Shown: one piece after another, positions 54,444 through 64,000 of the stretch
Layout of the letters: the number at the start of each line of letters is the position of its first letter
Numbering within the stretch: the first letter of the stretch is position 1
Source: Aplidium turbinatum
Lineage: Eukaryota; Chordata; Ascidiacea; Aplousobranchia; Polyclinidae
Assembly: GCA_918807975.1 (NCBI GenBank)
Contig: OU964923.1
Location: 3,100,001-3,164,000, forward strand
Length of the DNA stretch: 64,000 nt
Direction: 5' to 3'
Notes under the pieces: generated by a model
The model's input: the letters and a program-made list of their open reading frames with translations, nothing else
What the model was told of the DNA's origin: nothing
Databases searched by the model: none
Position numbers and translations under genes: made by a program

Positions 54444-55411
54444 AGGCATACGCAGCTAATCAGGCCCGGCCGGTAATAAGGCCCACCCCCGGAATCTCCG
54501 TTGTTACAAATCTTTTAAACAAAAGTTAAATCTCTGGTTGCTGCTATGGTGAATTGAGACTGACTGGTAAAGTTTCACAGCCTAAAGTTTACAACTTTTT
54601 GAGTTACGGAAAGTTGAAGTTTGGGGGGACTGAAATTGAGTGGTTTTATTAATTTTCACATATCTTAGATTGCTCTGCAGTTAACAAACCGCTTTGACTT
54701 CCGTTTTTTTGCATTTTATGTGAAAGATATGTGCATGCTGATGCAATGAAACCAACAAATTTGAACTTTTTTTCTAATTAAAGCAAGACTGATAGCCTAA
54801 TGATGATCACGACTAGGCTAATGTTGGTAATAAGGCTCATGGGCACATGGGATAGGAAAACTGTACCGTTGTGCACCCCTGGTTAAGAAAGTGAGGGCTA
54901 AAGACTTGAGTAACCCAAAAAATTCTTGTTACACCATTAATCCAATTTGTTATTGCAATGGAAATATCATAATTTCAGTATCAAAATACTTTAGTATCCC
55001 TACCACATCTAAAAACACCATGTCGCTTTGAAAAAAATGGAGCATGGGGGTAGGAGGGAATAGTTGTCTCTGTGTATTTACTTATTAGTTCTGTGCTTGT
55101 GTTGCCGATTAGAAGTTGTTTTGTGGTGTTGTTATTGTGAAAATCACTTTTGAAAATCACACATTTTCTATCACTTTTGGTGCAAATTCAAACCGGGCCT
55201 TATTCACAACACATGCATCTAATAAGGCCCGCTTGATATATATATTTTTTTTTAATATTTCACAACCCCTTTTACTTAGAAACTTGTTTCACAGGTATGT
55301 TGTTTAAATAGACCCAAAGTATCCGTATTCCAAGTTTCGTTCAAAACTATGCAGTATTTAGAAAAATATTGAGGTTTGAAAATTAGCGGGCCTTATTAGC
55401 TCTAGGTGCCT
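54444..55411. mobile_element. TA-target non-autonomous element, 968 bp
   Basis: Flanked by TA (54442-54443 and 55412-55413); copies A and C show the uninterrupted site. Imperfect inverted ends share AGGCA and AGCTAAT(A/C)AGGCCCG. The word TAATAAGGCCC or close variants recurs about five times across the element in both orientations. No transposase is visible. TA targets suggest the Tc1/mariner group. Confidence 0.7.
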
Positions 55412-55969
55412 TATCATTGAAAAGATGTGACCTACAAATTTTTAAAACTTAAAGCAATAGTTAATTCGGAAGTTACTGCAAAATAAATGCAGTCATCACA
55501 TGTGATATTGTTTGCTATTGTATTCATGATTGAAAATTAACGTCTTAACAGAGAACACAGTAAATGTTTATGTTTACTGTATACAATAGAATTTTGAATT
55601 GCAATTAAAGAAAGGACTCTACAGACACGCCAAAAATAAAACAATTTACGGCTCGGTATATAGATAAAACCCTACTCCAGAGCATTAAAAGCAAAAAAAA
55701 TGTATTTCTAATTCTATTATGTTTATATATTTGCATTTACCAATACAATTAGCCATTTTACTGTATATCCAATCTAACATCTAGGCTACCAACGAATTTT
55801 TTTTGCTAATTATTACGTAACTTTTAACCCCTTGACGTTGTAAAAAAATAATAACTTTGAAAACAATATTCCTTGATGTAAAGTAAGAAAATATCTCTAT
55901 ATCTCGATATTGGGCTAGATAGGTTTTAACAGTTGACAATCATGTTGTTAAGAGCAATTTATACGTTCG

Positions 55970-56020
55970 GAAGTGTAAAGGTTTGATACCCGTTTTTAGG
56001 CAAGACACTTGGTGGTGCAC
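55970..56020 (+). repeat. Remnant of old SINE in copy B
   Basis: GTTTGATACCC and GGCAAGACACTTGG match the B box and central word of the copy A SINE at 34561-34680. The 5' part is missing here. Confidence 0.5.
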
Positions 56021-56259
56021 ATAAAGGTGAAGACGGAAAATTGCTTTTGCCGTTTGATCTACTTGAGCCAAATCTTTAACCATCGAGCTTTAACCATAAG
56101 TCTGAATATGACGACAATAACGAGCAGGTTCAGTGCAGCGCCACATTGTGGTTTTGGTTCGAAATTTATAATTGATGCAAGATTATATACTACACTTTTA
56201 CACGTTTTTTAAAATAATTGCGTTAGTCGATCATAGATCGTTGTTAGAGAGCATAACAT

Positions 56260-56319
56260 TTATTGACTTTGAGCTTTCATTGTTGTATACTCTTCCTCCC
56301 CGTGACCAGCTGTTGCATC
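56260..56319 (-). CDS. Terminal tail exon of a partial receptor paralogue (copy B)
   Basis: A 60-nt exon encoding DATAGHGEEEYTTMKAQSQ and a stop is identical to exon 13 of the main gene except for one proline-to-alanine change. Acceptor TTTTCACAG| is kept. The YTTM motif is preserved. Confidence 0.75.
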   Translation of the reverse strand, partial: DATAGHGEEEYTTMKAQSQ

Positions 56320-56813
56320 CTGTGAAAATGAATCAATAATAAAATAATCAGCATATGATTTACACAGGGGTTGAACCATGAGTCTGTGTCATTTGGTACG
56401 TTTTTTGTAACAAAATATAAAAAGTATAGGCCTACGTTTATACAAAAAAGGTAAAAACTTTGCCCTACTAATTGTGGAGCTTTAAAGAAGTGTGTTGTGA
56501 ATGGTCAATAAATTGGTCCACATCATACCCAGCTAAAATTGAACAAAACAAATTGCTATAAACGTTTCAACGGTCTGACGAATTATAGTATTTCGGCCAC
56601 TATCAAACGTGTTTTAAAACGCTGTAAAGGATTTCTTTGGTAGACATGGACACAGCTGGCAAGTTTTTACCTAAAAATCTCAAAGTCAAAAACAATTATA
56701 AAAACGGTTTAGGAATATTAGTTCAAATGAGAATTCTTTAAACATTCAGTAAGTTATCATTGATCTTTGGCAAAATAATAAACCAGTTTAAATCATTTGA
56801 GTACACAACTCAC

Positions 56814-56890
56814 ATGTGAATGGACCACGTTTTGATCAAAATGATTTGTTTTCCTGTGTTTGGAACTGATTTCTTCATAGTTGTGTTCAC
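56814..56890 (-). CDS. Penultimate tail exon of a partial receptor paralogue (copy B)
   Basis: A 77-nt exon with the same length and phase as main-gene exon 12: EHNYEEISSKHRK, then TNHFDQNVVHSH. Acceptor CTCTTAG| and donor TTCACAT|GTGAGT are intact. The first motif (YEEI) is kept, but the second tyrosine (YQNV in the main gene) is replaced. No upstream exons of this copy were found between 56890 and 57470, so it is an orphan 3' end or a broken gene. Confidence 0.7.
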
Positions 56891-57035
56891 CTAAGAGATG
56901 TGTTTATAAACAAAAAGAAATATCACGAAAGTTGACAAAAAATGCTGTAGGCTAATCACAATTTATCCAGCTAATGAATCAACATATTTCTCAAATATTC
57001 CATACTGATTGTTTGTAAAATATCTTGCTTTCATG

Positions 57036-57090
57036 GTAGTTACTACTCTCTAAAACCTCTAAAAAAGGTTTTAGAGAGTATAGTAACTAC
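57036..57090. repeat. Short perfect-arm palindrome
   Basis: GTAGTTACTACTCTCTAAAACCT faces its near-exact complement with a spacer of a few bases. Possibly a tiny foldback insertion upstream of the paralogue exons. Confidence 0.7.
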
Positions 57091-57474
57091 ATTTGATGTA
57101 ATTTGCTCTGCTTGGTTTTTGCTTGGCATTGAGCAATTTTTGTAGTATTGTATTAACAGTATTTATCGTTTACTTTCATGGTATGTATTTATTATGTAAA
57201 CTTTGTTTCAATTGTTGTAAATGTTTGAAAGTTTGCAACTTACTCAATTGCAGTAAACTCAGTGGACCAAACTATTATTTACTGACACTATGTTAAAATT
57301 GTGCTACAATAAACACCTAAGTAGGTCGTTACATGGTTAATTTATAATACTGTATTATTGCCATCAACTATATTTCAAAGAATGTGTAGCCTACTTGTTT
57401 TTTAACTGCATTAAATGTTTTAGGGATTAATAATAAATGTTTGTTTAAACACATAACATTAATCATTATGATTC

Positions 57475-60252
57475 ATATCCTGTAACTTGCCAGTAGCTAG
57501 AACAAACTTAAGCATGTTTTGATAGTTGTCTAAACGACGTATTTTCAACAGCAGTAAACGAGCTAGACTCAGATACACAGACAAAATTTTATTGTTGATA
57601 CTATTAATTCCAGTGGTTTGGCTAAAATCAATTAATTAATTTTGCAATGTTTCCATACATAATTTTTCTTAAACGTTTTCACAATGAATATACCTTCATA
57701 AGAAAGATGGTGAAAAGTGTTTTTTCAAAAACACTTCACTTAAACCTTGAGTTGCACGAAGCAAATTATTACTTCATCTTAGCGTTATAAATATCACTGA
57801 GTAACTTTTTTCCATCTAAACATTAGATAATAATTTAATTAATTGCTTTAGAATGCTCAAATAGTTACTTTATTGAGGAAGCTCACCTTTTATGCTTGAT
57901 GTTAAAAGTAAAACACATAATATTTGCCACATTATCAATTAATGCAACAACTTTAACAATTTCCTAGAAGTTTGTTTAAAAGCTTTTTAAAACAGTTGTT
58001 GCGCATGTAACTTAATGAATACTGGTCTGAACCATACTATATATATCAACTGCCCCTGCCTTCCATTTACAAGATATTTTGAGCTACGATTTGAATAGCA
58101 CGAGCCAATGTTAGTGAGGTTTGTATCGTCCCTTGAATGATTCAACTTTGAATAGAACCAAGATCAATCAGCACTTGAACAAAAAGCGCTACGGCTGGCG
58201 GCCTTGTTTTAAAAATAGTACTATCTAAGTTTATACGAGTTTGGATCATAATTTCCTTTGTCATTATTGAATTGTTTTTGATTAGTTTGCTAGGTGAACG
58301 CTTTCCTGGTTTTGAGCTAGCACTGGACTTAACAATTTTGAAAAACCCTCTTTAAGTTTCTAACATCTTATTATACCATTGTAAGCGTTGCTTCGCTGCT
58401 TATTCTAGTAGATTGAGGTTTGATTTTACTAGCATGATCCTTGTTTATTTTATAAGTGTAGGAGATACAAACAAACAATTGTATCTGCACTGATAAAATA
58501 CTTATTCTAAGTTTGTGACATCTTATTCTGCCATTGTAAGCAATGCTTGGCCACTCCGTATAAGTTTTCTCTAACCATAAATACACTTGTGCATCAAAAC
58601 AAACTTCAAAGAACGTTTCAACGCATGCTTGTTGTCTATTGACATTATAATCTTAAGGAAACAACTACACTGAGCATTTTCTTTGGAAAAGTCCTAACGC
58701 AAACCCACCCATATGCTATGATGCATTCATATGCCATCGCTATGATGATTCACGAATTTAATCATTAGATTTCATCAACCTAATCAGCATTTTATAAAAC
58801 GCTTTAATATTATGTATAACAGTCAATGATAATAAACAACTTATTTAAACCAATCAATATAAATCATTTCAATCAATTGACAGCGATCAATAAATGTGAG
58901 TGAAAGACGGATGTAATACTAAACTTAACGTATCGTCGAAAAAATGTGACCTACAAATTTTTAAAACTTTAAGCAACAGTTTATTCACAAGTGTCACAAT
59001 CAAGGTGCAACTGCCTCGCGATGGCTTGCTTTGTATCTTCAACGAATGTGCTATTTTCATTATGGAATTCTGGTGCGTTGTGTTATTATCGGTTATGACC
59101 TGAAGTAACCTCTGATTGAGAAATTTGTATTATGTAACGTATTTCTAGAATCATCTGTAAGCATGCAAATCTAGAAGGTTCTGTTGTTTTTCATGATTTC
59201 TGAGCGTCGTTTGTCATGACGTCATAAGGTTGTTTATCAGTAAATGTCCGATTGCGAAATCGTTATTATGTAAGAATCTTCTTGCGGACGTGACCTTCTA
59301 GAGACTTCTGTTGTTTACCTTTGAAATGCTACGTGACCGAACGATGGTTCTTTATGATGTAACCTTCTCGAAGTTACTGGACTGAACAGCCAACTATAAA
59401 TAGTGGTGTAGTTTGTGTAATGTTTATTCTGAGATTCTGAGATTATTATGGGAGTTGTATTATGATGAGTTGGTGATGAGAGTTCATTATTGTAGTAGTA
59501 GCAGTTGTTAATAGACGCAAAGATTATTGTTGATCGAGAGTGGAAGTATTGAATACGAGTACTGTAAAGCAAAGTTGATGCTAATATAATTTCTGATTGA
59601 AATTAGAATCGTATGAGAAGCTGTGAGTGGATCACGTTAAACTCGATCAATAGTCGCAAGCATTGGAATCTATTGCTGTTTACTATTACTTTGATTAATT
59701 GTTGGAAGTGGTGAACCATTCGTTGGAGTCCTTCAAGCGTTTTTATATATCATTTCACCAGTAGAACTATCCGTGAATTTAATTAACTGCTTTTCGGTTT
59801 GACCCATTAAACTACGTCATTGAATCTTTCCAAGTCTTTTTCCTGGTAAGAGATAGAAAGAAATTGTGACAACAAGTCATTACAAAATAAATGCAACCAT
59901 CACATGTGATAATTGTTTGCTATTGTATTCATGATGGAAAATTAATGTCTGTAGAGAACACAGTAAATTTTTATGTTTATACATATAGAATATTGGTTTG
60001 CAATTAAGGAAAGGACTCTACAGACACGACAAAAATAAAATAATTTACGGCACGGCATAGATAAAACCCTACTCCAAAGCATCAAAAGCAAAAAAATTGT
60101 ATTCCTAAATCCATTATGTTTATATATTTGCATTTACCAATACAAATAGCCATTTTACAGTATATCCAATCTAACATCTAGGCTCCAACGAATTTTTTTT
60201 GCTAATATTACAGAACATTTAACCTTTTGACGTTATATAAAAATCATAACTT
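57475..60252. repeat. Segmental duplication copy C
   Basis: Matches copy B from 47341 and copy A from 30713 up to about 33650, in the same order. It contains the downstream flank only; no receptor exon was found. Interrupted by the solo-LTR-like insertion 58992-59871. Similarity ends near 60252. Confidence 0.85.
58992..59871. mobile_element. Solo LTR, 880 bp
   Basis: The insert begins TGTCACAAT and ends ATTGTGACA. It is flanked by a 5-bp duplication, acaag (58987-58991 and 59872-59876), and copies A and B show the empty site. A CTATAAATAG box at 59393-59402 is a plausible plus-strand promoter. No internal coding region; TG...CA ends with a 5-bp duplication are the hallmark of a solo LTR. The parent family is not in this window. 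Confidence 0.75.
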
Positions 60253-63200
60253 TGTTATGGTGTTAACCCTTTGCTTTTCAACGTTTTTTTGGAAGTTAAC
60301 TGCTCAAGGGGGGGCCGTTTTTGGATCAAATTCAATCAGCTGTTACGTGTTATCCGCTGATGCTACTTCAACAGAAGTTGCACTGGTGTGAAAGCAAATC
60401 ATTTGTCTAAAAGTTTGAAAAGTCATTATTTTAAAATTTTATATGTTAAACTTGATATTTCAATTTTTGCAAAGGTACCCAAAAACGACAATTTTGATTT
60501 AACTTGCCGCTATTTAATTACCGTGCTAATCCGATTTCATGCAAACTTCTGAATAACAAAGAGCTCGATCGAACGCACGAAGTGTGTGTGCGGTGTGCTG
60601 AATCATTGCATTGATTAGAATTTACGACTTGCGAGCAAATCTTATTGTAAGCTACTCACTGATTCTAAAATAGTTACAATCAGAGTAACATTGTTACACG
60701 AATTTGAAAAAAAAACAAAGCTGCGTTTGTTGTCTTACATTTTTATCCTAAACTAATGCATTCCGAAACTCATGGCTAGCTTCTAGTTTTATGGAACCAA
60801 ATTTCTCATAAGTAACACCTTAGCCTGCTTGAATAGCTGTTTACATCTTCGTTTGTGTATTTTAGGTCTACAATTGAGTTTGTAGTATGAATACTTTTAG
60901 TAGAGAGAAGACAATTGAACAAGTTGTTGAAATTATCTGAAATTTCTAAGTTCAAATTAGGTGCATTTGAAATTGTGGATTTGTGTCAAGTCGCAACACA
61001 AATATCATGCAGGCCACATCATAAGTCATTTCGCTTACGGGTATTTATAAACATGACTCATAAATTACATCCACAAAAAATACAGCATTTACATCAACAA
61101 AGCTAAGTTCGAAGCTCACTTTTTATTGAAGATTGTGTCAATCAATTTGAAATAACATTTTTAGTCCGCCAGCGTCAAAACAATGCAACAGCGAATTGAG
61201 GAACATGTGTAATCAAAGCAAATGTGAAATAACCTACAGTCAGCAAATCTACATAAATTTAACGTTTACAAATATTAAATCAATGTAAAAGGACTGGATT
61301 GCTGACTGGGTCCTTATTGTTTGAAGCACAAAAAATACGCGTAAAGGCGACAACATCAGTAGGGCAGCGATTATGTTTCTGGCCAAAAAAAAATTAACTT
61401 TTGACTTCAAAGATAAAAATGATTATAACGAAGCTTCAAAGTTTGTCGTAAAAAATATTGCAGATGTACAATAAACATAATCATTTTGTGCCAGATTGTG
61501 AGAAGACTTCCTAGATTCTTTCCAAACATTTGCATGATTGCAAATTATTTTCTATAACTTTATATTGCCAAAAAATGGCTTCTTTGTTGAAACAACGTGG
61601 CTACAATTCTATAAAAAATTCTTAGGCCTACTACATTGAAGTAATGAAATTTTTTTTGTGATTTTGCTGATGACGTTTTACAATACCCGAGAAGTAAAAA
61701 ATAATAATGATGAATTATTTTACAAAAGCGTGGTTTGCAAGCGCTTCACAAAAAATTGTTGGGGGAAAATTTACTATTAGACGTAAAATGTTTGTAAAAG
61801 AAAATTGTCGGTTTACGTATTTATAATGTTTATTGCGCTGTTATCGAATTATAAACTGCCTGTATTGTCTACTTTTGTGGTTGCCGGCCAGCTTAGACCA
61901 GCATGCAAACTACGCGTTTTTGGTATTTGCATCGTGTTATGATTCTCGAAAATTTCCCACAAGGTCTTTATTTTCATCGTGATATTTTTGTGCCTTTTCT
62001 GTCCTAAACTTGAAGTCATTGTGAAGCACAATCCACATCGGTTTTTAGACTCAGTCTTCATTGAAAATCTTTTGTGTGGTGCATCATTTCAAGTAGTGTC
62101 TTCCCCTAAGCTGTTACACAAACCGCCCAGAACCAGGTTGATTATTATGTATCTTACAGCCGTTGATAGCCCGTTATTGTACTGTATGTGTGGAATTATT
62201 ACTGTAGATGTCTGACTAAATTCATGCCAAAGTCGAGCAAATTCTGCTTTCGGGATCCTTGCCGTTATTTACTGTATTTTTTGTTGATAAGTTTAGGCAG
62301 CATTTTTCCAAGATAAATGAAGACTTCGGTATTGTTCGTCGCTTAGATTTAGTTTTCTCAGCATTGTTTATTCATTCTTTGATCCACTAGTTTGTCTCAC
62401 TTTTGGTATAATCGGATCGTTTATAAATGGCGGGTCTTCACAATAGCCGGCCTCTTATACTGTACATTGGCGCAACGTATTCAGATGTTGAATCAATGAT
62501 CAAGAAAGCTGATTTGTTTTTTGTCTAATGTGACGCCTAACTTTATGCCTTGTCTACATTACAAAATATTTTGTAATGTAGATGAGGCATTATCATCTTT
62601 ATTTTGCGCTCTTTGGAACAACACACAGTGCACGGTGAAACAAAAATGCAGGACATAAGAACAAGTAGGCGACATAAAGCAGGGAAGGGACGCCATCGAG
62701 TTAGCTGCTACGTGTAAATGGAGCCTATCTCATAATTTTGAGTGTATCTCTCAATTACTGTTTGCAAAAACGCTATTTCTCCGGCTTCTCCCAAAAGCAA
62801 TTGCAGTCATACATTTCCGCAATTGCAATACTTGTCAATGAGAGTATTTCCATAGAACGTTTATTTCGAAACCAGGTTTTCGTGCCTTTACCCAAGATTT
62901 CTTATTGTAACGTTTTTTATTCGTCAATGAATATTATCTGCTTGAAACAACTGTTTTGAATAGTTTGTGGCCTACATAGTCCATAGCCTACTATTTTGAT
63001 CGTGGATTGCTATTCTTCTTTGTAGAGCTGATAACGCAAAAAACGTTTGCTATTATTTTTTCTAATTAACAGCTTTGTGATCACTGGCTTTTCTTTTGTA
63101 GCATAAGAAATAACGCGCTTTGTATTATTGAGGTCAAACCAAACAAAGGAAAACAAGAGGATGTTTCTCTCTGCTCGCGCATATCGATGCACTAAGCAAT

Positions 63201-63564
63201 TATGAGCTTATGGCTAGGGGGGTGTGTTATTTGACGAATTTCACGATGGCAACGTGGTACGGTGCTTAAAATATGTGGAGTAGTAGCCAAATCCGGAATA
63301 TGAAAACAATTATCATATTGGACCACCCTAACCCCCATGTACATGCCCCCTGAAAAGGGGGTATCCATAAATTCACCAAAATATGAGTTTTTAAGCCTTT
63401 TCACCAAACGACGTGTATTTTGGCGGTATTTATGGTGCTCCTATAGAAGTTTTCGGGGTCTGTGAGTTCAAATATGGCATTAGAAATTACCTCCAAAAAT
63501 CCAATATAATGGTAATCCAATATGGCGGCCAAAATAGCGCTTAGAATGGGTACTTTCGTAAAGT
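60253..63564. other. Intergenic, no gene seen
   Basis: AT-rich with no motif-bearing reading frame. The only structure noted is the 46-bp palindrome at 62545-62590. Confidence 0.5.
62545..62590. repeat. 46-bp palindrome
   Basis: ATGCCTTGTCTACATTACAA faces its complement with two mismatches and essentially no loop. Confidence 0.7.
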
Positions 63565-64000
63565 TTAACCAAACATAGTCATGTAATATGTCGAATTATA
63601 GGTTTTCGGGGGCGTAGAATACGAATTCATGATTATTTCAAACGAAAAATAAGCTGATAACATATTTTCAAACTTATGACGTATATGTAATTTAGTATAA
63701 AACACAGTATTCAGCTCTGTTAGATTCATGCCGTCAAGAACAGAATTTAAATCATTCATTGTAACATCCGCTTTGCAACTCAAATTACTCAGGTAAGCTT
63801 TCAGATTGGCTCCATAAACAGAAGCTGGCAACTTTTTATGGTCTTTCAATAAACGAAAAATGTCACTTTGTTTTGGAACTGAGAGTGCAGTGTCACGGGC
63901 GTATCTGATCTCGAGGTATAACCGCTTCTGTTTCTCGATCTCTGTTATATTACTATTTAGAATCTCATCCACATCAGAGTCCTTCGTAAAAGGACCGCCT
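63565..64000 (-). CDS. Partial unidentified protein at window edge
   Basis: An open frame enters from beyond the right edge (GGPFTKDSDVDEILNSN) and runs to a stop at 63565. It includes EIRYARDTALSVPKQSDIFR, LLKDHKKLPASVYGANLKAY and CKADVTMNDLNSVLDG. The composition looks like real protein over about the first 90 residues. After about 63700 it may run into an intron or 3' sequence. I do not recognise a family; a transposon-encoded protein and a host gene are both possible. Confidence 0.5.
   Translation of the reverse strand, partial: GGPFTKDSDVDEILNSNITEIEKQKRLYLEIRYARDTALSVPKQSDIFRLLKDHKKLPASVYGANLKAYLSNLSCKADVTMNDLNSVLDGMNLTELNTVFYTKLHIRHKFENMLSAYFSFEIIMNSYSTPPKTYNSTYYMTMFG

Larger units (their letters stand above)
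47341..56259. repeat. Segmental duplication copy B with large insertions
   Basis: Matches copy C from 47341 (57475 onward; about 90% by eye) and copy A from 47952. It is interrupted by the 262-bp insert, a complete Gypsy element (48503-53880) and a TA-target element (54444-55411). Removing these leaves the same order of sequence as the downstream flank of the main receptor gene, ending at its own copy of the terminal exons. Confidence 0.85.

Overview
This is a gene-poor, repeat-dense stretch of animal nuclear DNA. It is AT-rich, has GT–AG introns of about 100 bp to 2 kb, and carries many interspersed elements. Deuterostome-type tRNA-derived SINEs, scattered GTAGGCCTAC-like words and a CCP/Ig receptor gene suggest an invertebrate deuterostome, most likely a tunicate. 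That assignment is an inference; no sequence search was possible.

Layout. Positions 1-11440 are intergenic and filled with DNA-transposon relics: an inverted-repeat element (712-1329), a Penelope-like scrap and a LINE tail (2830-3545), hAT-type elements with 8-bp target duplications (4231-5268, 5475-8835 with others nested inside, 10017-10288) and a strong palindrome (5278-5438). A BEL/Pao LTR retrotransposon with two identical LTRs fills 11441-19292 (minus strand). A small minus-strand reading frame at 19863-24141 is split by a 4-kb hAT-type element (19962-24007), which itself holds a LINE reverse transcriptase piece and a MULE-type MITE. A Ty3/Gypsy element (24195-28630, identical LTRs) follows and abuts a candidate two-exon plus-strand gene end (28631-29043).

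The main gene runs on the minus strand from 47220 down to 34902. I built a 13-exon model in which every intron is GT–AG and every exon phase agrees, giving 546 codons. It reads as a type I membrane receptor: probable signal peptide, an N-terminal domain of uncertain type, one CCP/sushi domain, two Ig-like regions, a transmembrane helix (about 423-446), and a 100-residue tail with five spaced tyrosines, including YEEV, YQNV and YTTM. Its introns hold a Penelope-like element and a CACTA-type MITE.

The 3' end of this gene and its downstream flank were duplicated. Copy A is 30713-34961 and beyond, copy B is about 47341-56890 and copy C about 57475-60252. Copy B keeps the last two tail exons (56814-56890 and 56260-56319) in the same phases and lengths. 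Each copy carries its own later insertions: a hAT-type element and a 594-bp palindrome in A, a Gypsy element and a TA-target element in B, and a solo LTR in C. The other copies act as natural empty sites. The last 3.7 kb is quiet, apart from an unidentified partial reading frame at the right edge.

The most notable points are the tyrosine-tailed CCP/Ig receptor in a recently duplicated locus, three LTR retrotransposons with indistinguishable LTR pairs within 64 kb, and a self-priming signature in the Gypsy element at 48503-53880.
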